NCBI RefSeq assembly: GCF_004801415.1
Contig: NZ_SSNX01000002.1
Location: 434,001-498,000, forward strand
Reading direction: 5' to 3'
Origin: Deinococcus sp. KSM4-11
GTDB lineage: Bacteria; Deinococcota; Deinococci; Deinococcales; Deinococcaceae
DNA: 64,000 nt
Part shown: positions 18,796-30,558 of the stretch, piece after piece
Layout of the letters: the number at the start of each line of letters is the position of its first letter
How positions within the stretch are numbered: position 1 is the stretch's first letter
Notes under the pieces: generated by a model
What the model was told of the DNA's origin: nothing
Database searches by the model: none
The model's input: only the letters and a program-made list of their open reading frames with translations
Translations under genes and position numbers: made by a program

Positions 18796-18843
18796 GTGAT
18801 CACTCCGATTCAGCCCCCATCACGTCGCTGGCACGACCGGTGA
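18796..18843 (+). CDS. Candidate 15-codon upstream ORF coupled to MFS gene
   Basis: GGAGG at 18785-18789 lies six bases before a GTG that opens a 15-codon reading frame (peptide VITPIQPPSRRWHDR). Its TGA overlaps the likely GTG start of the transporter at 18840 (GTGA). The transporter itself has no Shine-Dalgarno at that start. The arrangement suggests translational coupling through a short leader ORF. It could also be chance, or a sign that the transporter starts further upstream. Confidence 0.4.
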   Translation: MITPIQPPSRRWHDR

Positions 18844-20000
18844 AGCGCTGGAGCGTGCTGGCCGCCTACGCCCTCGTCACGGCCAGCACCCAGCTGCTGT
18901 GGATCACCTACGCGCCGATCACCAAGGAGAGCGCGGCCGCACTGCACACCACAGTGGAGAACGTGGGCTGGCTCTCGGCGATCTTCCAGCTGATCTACAT
19001 CCTGCTGGCCCTGCCCGCCGGACGCTGGCTCGACCGACGCTTTCCGGCGGCGCTCGGAACCGGGGCCGTGCTGCTCGCCCTGGGCGCGCTCCTGCGCGTG
19101 ATCGCGCCGCAGAGCTTCGCGCTGCAACTGGCCGGGCAGGTCGCGGTCGCCGTGGCCCAGCCCCTGGTGCTGGGCGCCCTGACGGGTCTCGGCACGCGGT
19201 ACTTCCCGGCAGCGGAGCGGCCCACGGCCGTGGCCATCGGCAGTGCCAGCATCTTCGTCGGCATTCTGCTCGCCACCCTGAGTGGCCCCGCGCTGTACGC
19301 CGCAGGAGGCCTTGGGCGCGTGCTGCTGGTGCAGGCCATTCCGGCGCTGCTGGGCGCAGCGTGGCTGCTCGCGTCCCTGCGGACTCCCGCACCGTATCCG
19401 GCTCCCGCCGGAGAGGACGGCAGCCTGGCCTGGCTGCGCCGGGATCCGTTCATGTGGCGGCTGGGCGGGCTGCTGTTCCTGGGCTTCGGGATCTTCATCG
19501 CCCTGAGCACCTGGATGGAGGCCATCCTGGGGTTCTACGGGGTGACGTCGGTGATGAGCGGCACCCTGCTGGGCGTCATGGTCTTCGCGGGTATCCTCGG
19601 CTCGGCGCTGCTGCCGCCGCTGGTGGCCGCCCGTGACCAGCGGCGGCCCCTGATGGTCGTGGCCCTGCTGCTGTGCGGCGTGGCCCTGGCGGCCATCGCG
19701 TGGCGGCACGGCCTGCCGTGGCTGGGCGGGTGGCTGTTCGTGACCGGATTTTTCCTGCTGGCGACCCTGCCGGTGGTGCTGGAATGGGCAGAACGGCACG
19801 CCGGTCCGGCCCGCCAGGGCGCGGCGGTGGGCTTCCTGATGCTGCTCGGGAACGCCGGGGGCCTGGTGCTGGTACTGGTGGTGCAGGGCCTGATTGCCGG
19901 GCCGTCCAGGCCGCTGCTGGCGCTGGGCGTGGCCGTTCTGGTCGCGCTGCCCTTCGCGCTTGGTCTGCCCGGCCAGACGCGCGGCATTCGGGCCGCCTGA
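18840..20000 (+). CDS. Major facilitator superfamily transporter
   Basis: A 386-residue MFS permease with 12 predicted hydrophobic helices. The loop 2-3 motif is recognisable as LPAGRWLDRRFP. The start is uncertain. GTG 18840 places the first helix (WSVLAAYALVTASTQLLW) at the N-terminus and overlaps a short upstream ORF; an in-frame GTG at 18759 would add 27 polar residues with no visible ribosome binding site. The substrate is unknown; the family position suggests a small organic anion or drug. It is convergent with the MDR oxidoreductase, separated by a hairpin. Confidence 0.88.
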   Translation: MKRWSVLAAYALVTASTQLLWITYAPITKESAAALHTTVENVGWLSAIFQLIYILLALPAGRWLDRRFPAALGTGAVLLALGALLRVIAPQSFALQLAGQVAVAVAQPLVLGALTGLGTRYFPAAERPTAVAIGSASIFVGILLATLSGPALYAAGGLGRVLLVQAIPALLGAAWLLASLRTPAPYPAPAGEDGSLAWLRRDPFMWRLGGLLFLGFGIFIALSTWMEAILGFYGVTSVMSGTLLGVMVFAGILGSALLPPLVAARDQRRPLMVVALLLCGVALAAIAWRHGLPWLGGWLFVTGFFLLATLPVVLEWAERHAGPARQGAAVGFLMLLGNAGGLVLVLVVQGLIAGPSRPLLALGVAVLVALPFALGLPGQTRGIRAA

Positions 20001-20046
20001 AAGGGAGTCCCGTTCATGCCTGCGGATCCAGGACACCATCGGAGCG

Positions 20047-20085
20047 ATTCCGCGCCATGGCGGCGCAGGCCAGATGGCGCGGGAT
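20047..20085. terminator. Hairpin terminator between convergent MFS and MDR genes
   Basis: ATTCCGCGCCA (20047-20057) pairs with TGGCGCGGGAT (20075-20085), 11 bp with one G-U pair and a 17-base loop. It lies in the 181-base gap between convergent genes. No T-run follows on either strand. Confidence 0.5.
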
Positions 20086-20181
20086 GGTCGAACTCCGCAG
20101 GGTAGTCCGGCAGGCACCGGTGTTGAGCGCCCTCCGGGGGTCGGCCGAGCGGAATCCGGTGGCCGTTCTATCGACGGGCGT

Positions 20182-21198
20182 TCAGAGCCTGACGATCATC
20201 TTGCCGGTATTCCCACCGCCCAGCAGATCCATGAAGGCGCGTGGCATGTGATCGAACCCGTCGACGACGGTTTCCTGGTAGTGCAGGTCACCGCTGGCGA
20301 TCCAGCCGCCGACCTCACGGATGAATTCCTGGTAGTGCCGGGCATAGGTGCCCACGATGAATCCCTTGAGGGTCAACTGCTTGCCGATGGCCAGGGCGAG
20401 GTTGCGGGGGCCGGGAGCCGGCTGGGTGGCGTTGTAGGCGCTGATCGCTCCGCACAGGGCCGCGCGCCCGAATAGCCGCAGCGCCCCGATGGCCGCTTCC
20501 AGGTGCTCGCCGCCCACGTTATCGAAGTACACGTCAATGCCCTCCGGAGCGGCCGCCTTGAGCTGCGCGGCCACGGGGCCGTTTTTGTAGTTGAAGGCGG
20601 CGTCGAAGCGCAGTTCCCCGGTCAGCCACGCGGTCTTCTCGTCGGTGCCGGCGCTGCCGATCACGCGTGAGGCCCCCTTCAGACGGGCGATCTGTCCGAC
20701 CACGCTGCCGACCGCGCCTGCAGCGCCCGACACGAACACCACGTCGCCCGGTTTGAAGGCGGCCACGTCCAGCAGGCCGGCGTAGGCCGTCAGGCCGGGC
20801 ATGCCGAGCACGCCCAGGTAGGCGCTTGGTGACATGCCGGCGATGGCGTCTACCTTGCGGGCCTGGTTCTCGCTCAACAGGGCGTGCGTGCGCCAGCCCT
20901 GGTCGTGCAGTACCAGGTCGCCGGGCTGCAGCGCGTCGGTGCCGGAACGGAGCACCTCGCCCAGCGCGCCGCCCGTCATCGCTTCGTTCAGCGCGTAGGG
21001 CGGCGAGTAGGATTTCACGTCGTTCATGCGGCCGCGCATGTACGGATCGACGCTGAGGTACAGGTTGCGAACCAGCACCTGTCCGGGAGCCGGCGCCGCG
21101 AGTTCCCGCTGCACGAGCGCAAAATCGCTGTCCCTCGGAGCGCCGTCTGGCCGGGCTGCAAGCTGGAATTCACGGGAGGTGGTCGAGGTGGAGGTCAT
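20182..21198 (-). CDS. NADPH-dependent MDR oxidoreductase (curcumin / 2-alkenal reductase type)
   Basis: A 338-residue zinc-free medium-chain reductase. The motifs are YLSVDPYMRGRM (about residue 50), AGAVGSVVGQIARLKG (nucleotide binding, about residue 150), and FDNVGGEHLEAAI with LFGRAALCGAISAYN, a pattern typical of leukotriene B4 12-hydroxydehydrogenase-like enzymes that reduce alpha,beta-unsaturated carbonyls. ATG 21198 is preferred over an upstream GTG because little precedes it that looks conserved. It sits alone between a convergent transporter and the deaminase gene and may be a detoxification enzyme. Confidence 0.92.
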   Translation of the reverse strand: MTSTSTTSREFQLAARPDGAPRDSDFALVQRELAAPAPGQVLVRNLYLSVDPYMRGRMNDVKSYSPPYALNEAMTGGALGEVLRSGTDALQPGDLVLHDQGWRTHALLSENQARKVDAIAGMSPSAYLGVLGMPGLTAYAGLLDVAAFKPGDVVFVSGAAGAVGSVVGQIARLKGASRVIGSAGTDEKTAWLTGELRFDAAFNYKNGPVAAQLKAAAPEGIDVYFDNVGGEHLEAAIGALRLFGRAALCGAISAYNATQPAPGPRNLALAIGKQLTLKGFIVGTYARHYQEFIREVGGWIASGDLHYQETVVDGFDHMPRAFMDLLGGGNTGKMIVRL

Positions 21199-21264
21199 GA
21201 ACCTATTCGGCACGCACCGGTGTGTGCAGAGTGTGAGATTGGCTGCGCTGCCCGGGCGACCCGC

Positions 21265-21765
21265 TCAGCTCCAGAAGCCCTCGTGTGCCTGGGCCGCCTC
21301 GTCCTCCAGCGTGGGGCCGATGATCTGCACGGTTCTCTGACCGTGTGCGAAGACCTCACGGCAGGGCAGGGCCAGCGTGGGGTTTTCCGGGTGGCTTCCC
21401 GTCAGGGTCAGCAAGCGCTGCTCGGACAGGGCGTACACGACCCGCCCCACGCCGCACCAGTACGCGGCTCCGGCGCACATCGCGCAGGGCTCCGCGCTGG
21501 TGTACAGCGTGCAGCGCCGCAGGTCGGCGGGGGCCAGGGCGCGGGCCGCCTGCGCCACGGCCACCAGTTCGGCATGACGGGTCGGATCGCCGTCCGGCGG
21601 CCTGGACTCGTTCATGGCCGTGGCGATTACCCGGCCGCCCTCGTCCACCACCAGCGCGGCGAAGGGATGACGGCCCCGGTCGCGGGCCTCCAGACTCAGG
21701 GCGATTGCCTGCCGCAAAAACAGCAGGTCATCGCCCGAGGGGGCCGGGGAGGACTCCCCGGTCAT
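21265..21765 (-). CDS. Nucleoside/base deaminase of the cytidine deaminase superfamily
   Basis: A 166-residue zinc deaminase. The HAE motif (residues 64-66) supplies the zinc His and catalytic Glu; EPCAMC supplies the two zinc Cys. The layout matches guanine deaminase / tRNA-adenosine deaminase-like small enzymes. A single-copy TadA would normally lie elsewhere, and here the gene follows immediately on the PnrA-like nucleoside receptor (one base between its ATG and that stop). A role in deaminating an imported purine base or nucleoside is therefore more likely. A separate amidohydrolase-type guanine deaminase is at 25865. Confidence 0.88.
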   Translation of the reverse strand: MTGESSPAPSGDDLLFLRQAIALSLEARDRGRHPFAALVVDEGGRVIATAMNESRPPDGDPTRHAELVAVAQAARALAPADLRRCTLYTSAEPCAMCAGAAYWCGVGRVVYALSEQRLLTLTGSHPENPTLALPCREVFAHGQRTVQIIGPTLEDEAAQAHEGFWS

Positions 21766-21766
21766 G

Positions 21767-22936
21767 TCACTTCTTGGGTTCGTCCGCGACCTGTCCGACC
21801 ACGCCGGGTACCACCCAGGACATGGTGTTCAGGTCGGCGACGCTGATGACCTTCCCGGCCGGAATGCGCAGGATGCCATTGCGGTCCTTGATCGGGCCGG
21901 TGTACGGATCGAAGGTGGGCGTGGGCTTGTTCATGTCGGCCAGCACCTGCATCACGCGGTCGTACACGGTCACGGACTTGCCGCCAACCATCATCTTGGC
22001 GGCCTTGAGCTGCGGCACCCACTTGGGGTTCACGACCATGCCGTAATCCGCGCCGACCTCGACAGCGCCCTTGTTCAGCAGCCACCAGTAATCGACGTTC
22101 GCCAGGTTCTTGGTGGTGTACGTGCCGTCGTGCACTTTGGTCAGGAAGTCGATGTAGATCTTGTCCCAGTGCACCAGCTGCCCGGACACCGTGTAGTCCG
22201 GCGCGTACTTGATCATGGAGTTGTAGTGGCTGAAGCCCGGCAGTTTCTTGCTGGCGATCGTCTGGAGACCTGTGGCGCTGTCCTCGCTGCTGGTCAGGAC
22301 GTCCGCACCGGCCGACACGAGGGCCTCGGCGGCCTCGCGGGCCTTGGTGGGGTCGAACCAGGAGTTGATCCAGGTGACGTTCACGTTCGCCTTGGGGTTC
22401 GCGGCGCGCACGCCCATGGCGAACCCGTTGAGGTGGCGTTTGAGTTCGGGGATCGGGAAGGTGCCCAGGAAGCCCACCTTGCCGGACTTGGTGAGCGCTC
22501 CGGCGATCAGGCCGTTGACGTAGAACACCTGATAGAAGTCCGCCATGTAGGTCGCCATGTTGGCATTGCGCTTGTAGCCGGCGTTGTGCGCGAAGATCAC
22601 GTTCGGGTACTTCTTGGCGGCGGCCAGCGTGTCGTCCATGTAGCCGTAGCTGGTCGTGAAGATGACCTGGCACTTGTCGGCCACGAGCTTGTCGAGCACT
22701 GGCATGGCCTGGCCCTCCGCCACGCTCTCCACGGTCTTGGTCTCCAGCCAGGGCAGGGCCTTCTGCGCGATCAGGCGGCCCTGTTCGTGTGCGTAGGTCC
22801 AGCCGCCGTCACCGACGGGACCGGTGTACACGAAGCAGGCCTTGAGCTTCGCGGTGCCCTGCGCCTGGGCGGTGGGGGAGAGGGTCGTGGTGGTGCCGAG
22901 GAGCAGCGTGAGCGCAGCCATCAGGGATCGTTTCAT
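21767..22936 (-). CDS. BMP/PnrA-family nucleoside-type ABC substrate-binding protein
   Basis: A 389-residue exported binding protein of the basic membrane protein / PnrA family, which in other bacteria binds purine nucleosides. A Sec signal peptide ends at TAQA (about residue 29) with no lipobox Cys. The family block CFVYTGPVGDGGWTYAHEQG and the closing SGEDSATGLQ-type hinge residues are clear. GAGGT precedes the ATG. The usual partner ATPase and permease genes are not beside it. Co-transcription with the deaminase supports purine salvage or catabolism. Confidence 0.9.
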   Translation of the reverse strand: MKRSLMAALTLLLGTTTTLSPTAQAQGTAKLKACFVYTGPVGDGGWTYAHEQGRLIAQKALPWLETKTVESVAEGQAMPVLDKLVADKCQVIFTTSYGYMDDTLAAAKKYPNVIFAHNAGYKRNANMATYMADFYQVFYVNGLIAGALTKSGKVGFLGTFPIPELKRHLNGFAMGVRAANPKANVNVTWINSWFDPTKAREAAEALVSAGADVLTSSEDSATGLQTIASKKLPGFSHYNSMIKYAPDYTVSGQLVHWDKIYIDFLTKVHDGTYTTKNLANVDYWWLLNKGAVEVGADYGMVVNPKWVPQLKAAKMMVGGKSVTVYDRVMQVLADMNKPTPTFDPYTGPIKDRNGILRIPAGKVISVADLNTMSWVVPGVVGQVADEPKK

Positions 22937-23166
22937 GGAAGACCTCGTTGAGGAGTGGAGTACAGGAAGCAGCGCGACTGGACGGATGATGAACTATGTC
23001 TAAATCTACCGTTACAAACTGCTGGATGTATAGCCGAACGCACGCGGCAAGCAGCTGAACCGTGCAGGACGTCGGGCGATTGCGACACGTCAGTCCGGCG
23101 GCCCACCCCGTCCAATAGGCCGCTCCGCGCGTGACACACTGGAGTCACCATACTCCGGAGGTACCC

Positions 23167-25284
23167 ATGACCCAGCCCGCCCTGCCCGCCGACGGCGTGT
23201 ACTTCCGCGCCTGCAACCTCTGCGAGGCCATCTGCGGCCTGCAACTCACGGTCGAGGGGGGCCGCGTGACCGATGTGCGCGGCGATCCGGACGATCCCCT
23301 CAGCCACGGCCACCTCTGCCCCAAGGGCGCGGCGCTGCCCGACCTGCACGCGGATCCGGACCGCCTCAAGCGTCCCCTGCGCCGCGTGGGTGACACCTGG
23401 GAGGACTTAGGCTGGGACGAGGCGCTCGATCTGGTGGCGACGCGCCTGAGGGCCATCCGTGACGAACACGGCCCGGACGCCGTGGCCAGCTTCCAGGGCA
23501 ACCCCAGCGTGCACAACAGCGGCACGCTGCTCTCGGCCGGCAGTTTCCTGAAGGCCCTCGGCAGCCGCAACCGCTTCACGGCCACCAGCACGGATCAATT
23601 GCCACACCACTTCGCGGGCGCCGAGATGTTCGGCCACCCGCTGCTGCTGCCGATCCCGGACATCGACCGCACGGATTTTCTCCTGATGCTCGGCGCGAAC
23701 CCCGCCGCCAGCAACGGCAGCATCATGACCGCGCCCGGCATGCGTGGTCGCCTGAAGGCCATCCGGGAGCGCGGCGGACGCGTGGTGCTGCTCGACCCGC
23801 GCCGCACCGAGAGCGCCGCGCTCGCCACCGAGTACCACGCCATCCGTCCCGGCACGGACGCGCTGCTGCTGCTGGGGATGTTGAACGTGATCTTCGTCGA
23901 GTTCCGGGAACGCCTGGGCCACCTGGAAGCCTTCACCGACGGCCTGGAGGCGCTGCGTCAGGCGGCGGCTCCTTATACCCCCGAGGCGGTCGCGCCGGTC
24001 ACGGGCGTACCCGCCGACGCGATCCGCCGCCTCGCCCGGGACTTCGCGCAGTCGGAGCGCGCGGTCGCCTACGGACGCATCGGCCTGAGCGTGCAGGAGT
24101 TCGGCGGCCTGTCGCAGTGGCTGGTGAACGCCCTGAACGTCGTCACCGGGCACTTCGACACGCCGGGCGGCGCGATGTTCCCCCGGCCCGCCTTCGACCT
24201 GCTCCAGCGTGCGAAGAAGGGCGACGTCCACCACGGCCGCTTCACGTCCCGCGTGCGCGGCCTGCCGGAATTCGACCATGAACTCCCGAACGTCACCATG
24301 GCCGAGGAAATGCTCACCCCGGGATCGGGGCAGGTGCGCGCCCTGGTCACCATCGCCGGAAATCCGGTGCTGTCCACCCCGGACGGTGCGGGCCTCGACC
24401 GGGCGCTGCAGGGACTGGAGTTCATGGTCAGCATCGACCCCTACCTGAACGAGACGACCCGCCACGCGCACGTGATCCTGCCTCCTGCCACCGGTCTGGA
24501 GGTTGCGCATTACGACGTGATCTTCCATCACTTCGCGGTGCGCAACACGGCCCGCTACTCCGAACCGCTCCTTCCCATCGGCGACGACCAGCGCTTCGAC
24601 CACCAGATCCTCGGCGGCCTGACGCAGCGCCTGACGGGCAAGGCAGGCAGTCCACCCGCGACCCGCCTCGACCTGGGCCTCCAGCACGGCCCGTACCGGA
24701 CGTCGCTGGACGACCTGCGCCAGCACCCGCACGGCGTCGACTTTGGCCCCCTGACGCCCTGCCTGCCGGAGCGGCTGCTGACGGCCGACAGCCGCCTGAA
24801 CCTCGCACCCGCCGCGATGCTCGCCGATCTGCCCCGGCTGCACGCCACCCTCAGCTTCCCCGTGCCACCCCTGGTGCTGATCGGCCGCCGCGACCTGCGC
24901 AGCAACAACTCCTGGATGCACAACACGCCCCGCCTGATGCGCGGCCCGTCCCGCTGCACGGTGCAGCTCAATCCCGCCGACGCGCCAGGGCTCGAACCCG
25001 GACAGGACGTCGTGATCCAGTCCAGGGTGGGCTCGATCACCGTGCCCCTGGAACTCACGGACGACGTCATGCCCGGCGTCGCCTGCCTGCCGCACGGCTT
25101 CGGGCATGGCCGCGCCGGGGTGAAGCTCAAGGTGGCGCGGGCGCACGCCGGGGCCAGTCTGAACGACCTGACCGATCCGGCGCGCGTGGACGTCCTGACC
25201 GGCAACGCGGCGCTGAGCGGCCTGCCCATCACCGTGCGGGCGGCCGTGCCCACCAGCGGGCACGAGGCCCTCCCGGCCGACTGA
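23167..25284 (+). CDS. Molybdopterin-dependent oxidoreductase (DMSO reductase family)
   Basis: A 705-residue bis-MGD enzyme. The N-terminal iron-sulphur motif Cx2Cx3C with a distant fourth Cys (CNLCEAIC, then CPKG about 27 residues later) binds a 4Fe-4S cluster. The Mo domain has ANPAASNGS and RTGLDPRRTES-type cofactor contacts, and the C-terminal barrel ends in SRVGSITVPLELT. ATG 23167 is chosen for its CGGAGGT; an upstream in-frame start at 23131 has none. No Tat signal is seen, so it is probably cytoplasmic. The substrate is unknown. It is divergent from the nucleoside receptor and followed by a cupredoxin gene. Confidence 0.9.
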   Translation: MTQPALPADGVYFRACNLCEAICGLQLTVEGGRVTDVRGDPDDPLSHGHLCPKGAALPDLHADPDRLKRPLRRVGDTWEDLGWDEALDLVATRLRAIRDEHGPDAVASFQGNPSVHNSGTLLSAGSFLKALGSRNRFTATSTDQLPHHFAGAEMFGHPLLLPIPDIDRTDFLLMLGANPAASNGSIMTAPGMRGRLKAIRERGGRVVLLDPRRTESAALATEYHAIRPGTDALLLLGMLNVIFVEFRERLGHLEAFTDGLEALRQAAAPYTPEAVAPVTGVPADAIRRLARDFAQSERAVAYGRIGLSVQEFGGLSQWLVNALNVVTGHFDTPGGAMFPRPAFDLLQRAKKGDVHHGRFTSRVRGLPEFDHELPNVTMAEEMLTPGSGQVRALVTIAGNPVLSTPDGAGLDRALQGLEFMVSIDPYLNETTRHAHVILPPATGLEVAHYDVIFHHFAVRNTARYSEPLLPIGDDQRFDHQILGGLTQRLTGKAGSPPATRLDLGLQHGPYRTSLDDLRQHPHGVDFGPLTPCLPERLLTADSRLNLAPAAMLADLPRLHATLSFPVPPLVLIGRRDLRSNNSWMHNTPRLMRGPSRCTVQLNPADAPGLEPGQDVVIQSRVGSITVPLELTDDVMPGVACLPHGFGHGRAGVKLKVARAHAGASLNDLTDPARVDVLTGNAALSGLPITVRAAVPTSGHEALPAD

Positions 25285-25437
25285 GCGAGGGACGTGCGGG
25301 TGCCTGCACCGGACGGGAGCTCAGACCTTAGTCCGTAGCGGCGTGCCGTGGCGGGGCGTGTAATGGGGGGGTCGGCCCCACTCCAATCCAGCAGGTTCGT
25401 CTGTGCGAACCCCTCTTCAGAGTTCACCAGGAGCGCC

Positions 25438-25821
25438 ATGAACAAGCGAATGATCGTCGGTACGCTTTCCGGGCTGGCCCTGCTCGCCGTGGCCATGCCG
25501 TCTCATGCGCAGGACAGCACGCCCGCTCAGCCCACGGCCATCGCGCTCAAGCTCAGCGAGTGGACGATGGGCATGGACATGGCCCCCATGAAGGTCAAGG
25601 GCGCCGTGATGTTCAACGTGGAGAACGCGGGCAAGTTCCCCCACGCCCTGGCCATCGAGGGCAAGATCGGCGGTCAGGACTTCGAGATCTCCACGCCGGT
25701 GCTCAAACCCGGCGAGAAGACCACCCTGATGGTGAAGCTCCCGGCCGGCACGTACAACATCTACTGCCCGGTCGGCAAGCACGAGGCACAGGGCATGAAG
25801 GCCGATCTGGTCATCGAATAA
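25438..25821 (+). CDS. Exported cupredoxin-like copper protein
   Basis: A 127-residue secreted protein with a signal peptide ending SHA (about residue 23). The C-terminal part carries the type 1 copper pattern CPVGKHEAQGM (Cys, His, Met), and an upstream His is in KFPHALAIEG, giving the four expected ligands. The fold and size match plastocyanin/azurin-type electron carriers or copper-binding chaperones. A CAGGAG precedes the ATG. It has its own start region 153 bases after the molybdoenzyme, so co-function is only suggested. It is convergent with guaD. Confidence 0.88.
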   Translation: MNKRMIVGTLSGLALLAVAMPSHAQDSTPAQPTAIALKLSEWTMGMDMAPMKVKGAVMFNVENAGKFPHALAIEGKIGGQDFEISTPVLKPGEKTTLMVKLPAGTYNIYCPVGKHEAQGMKADLVIE

Positions 25822-25831
25822 GCGCCCTGAC

Positions 25832-25864
25832 GCAGGCGGCCGCTCCGGACAGGGCGGCCGCCTG

Positions 25865-25865
<1 letters not shown>
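25832..25865. terminator. Bidirectional hairpin terminator
   Basis: A perfect 12-bp GC-rich inverted repeat, GCAGGCGGCCGC at 25832-25843 and its complement at 25854-25865, has a 10-base loop. It lies between the convergent cupredoxin and guaD genes and touches the guaD stop codon. Confidence 0.75.
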
Positions 25866-27165
<1,300 letters not shown>

Positions 27166-27169
<4 letters not shown>

Positions 27170-28011
27170 GGAATCCTTTGGGGAGACGAGGAGGAAACGG
27201 GCGCGGCGTCCAGCAGCGGCAGCAGTTGTGCGGCCACCGCCAGCGCGATCATGGCCGGCTGCTTGCGCTGCGGGCCGCCCGTGAGTGCGGGGAAGCCGAT
27301 CGGGGACGTCACCCTGGCCAGGGCTTCCGGTGGATGCCCCAGGTCACGCAGCTGCCCCTGGAACCGCGCCCACTTGGCCGCAGATCCGATCAGTCCGGTG
27401 AAGCCCAGGTCGGATCGCCGCAGCGCCGCGTCGAGAAGGGCGGCGTCCTCGGCGTGGTCGTGCGTCATGACCAGCAGGTGCGTGCCTGGGGGCAGGTCTG
27501 CCAGGACCATCTCGGGAATGGGCGCGTGGTGGACGCGGACGCCCGCCTCGGCGTCGGCCAGCGGGGCCAGGCGCTCCGGCGTGAGCTGCGCCGCGCGGGA
27601 ATCCACGAGATGCACCGTCACCGGCCAGCGGGCTAGCACCCGCGCGAGTTCCAGGCCGACATGCCCCACGCCGAAGATCGCGATGTGGGGACGGGCTGTG
27701 GCGAGCGGCTCGATCAGCAGCGTGACCTCACCGCCGCAGCACTGCCGCCCGTGATCGTTCGCGGCGTGGTCCGTGAGGCGCAGCGTGAGCAGTTCCGGCG
27801 TGCTGACCGCGCAGGCCAGCAGGGCGCGCGCGCGTTCCACCGCGGTCGCCTCCAGGTTGCCGCCACCGACAGAATCGAAGGTCTGATCCCGGGTCACGAG
27901 CATCTTCGCGCCCGCCTCGCGGGGCGTATGCCCGCGCGCCGCCGCCACCGTCACGAGCACGGCCGCCTCGCCGCGCCCGTACGCGGCGTTCAGGGCCTCA
28001 CGCCAGGTCAT
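27166..28011 (-). CDS. xdhC: Xanthine dehydrogenase accessory protein XdhC
   Basis: A 281-residue maturation factor that binds molybdenum cofactor and helps sulphurate and insert it into xanthine dehydrogenase. AGAKMLVTRDQTFDSVGGGNLEA near the N-terminus and the Rossmann motif IAIFGVGHVGLELARVL are typical, and CCGGEVTLLIEPL carries the conserved Cys pair. ATG 28011 is chosen: it overlaps the small upstream ORF (ATGA) and begins right at the family's N-terminus. It lies between the small protein and guaD in one operon. Confidence 0.93.
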
Positions 28012-28206
28012 GTGCGCACCGGCTGGATCTCTGCCGGGAACATCGGCTGCTCCGGCCCCCACTCGATCAGGGCAATCGCCTCGGCGTCCAGTTCCTCGAA
28101 CTCCACGAGCGCCGGGCCGTCCAGCGGCAGGCCGCCGTGCAGCAGCGTTAGTTCGGCGGCGCTCAGCGCGTCGGCCGGGAGACTGCGGAGCCGGCACAGC
28201 ACCGCG

Positions 28207-28214
<8 letters not shown>
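28008..28214 (-). CDS. Small acidic protein of the xanthine dehydrogenase operon
   Basis: A 68-residue acidic protein, not recognised. It overlaps xdhB upstream by eight bases and xdhC downstream by four (ATGA), so it is genuinely embedded in the operon. No signal peptide, Cys cluster or membrane helix is visible; the middle (ALVEFEELDAEAIALIEWG) looks helical and charged. It may be an assembly or regulatory partner of XdhB or XdhC, but that is inference from position alone. Confidence 0.7.
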
Positions 28215-30554
<2,340 letters not shown>

Positions 30555-30558
<4 letters not shown>

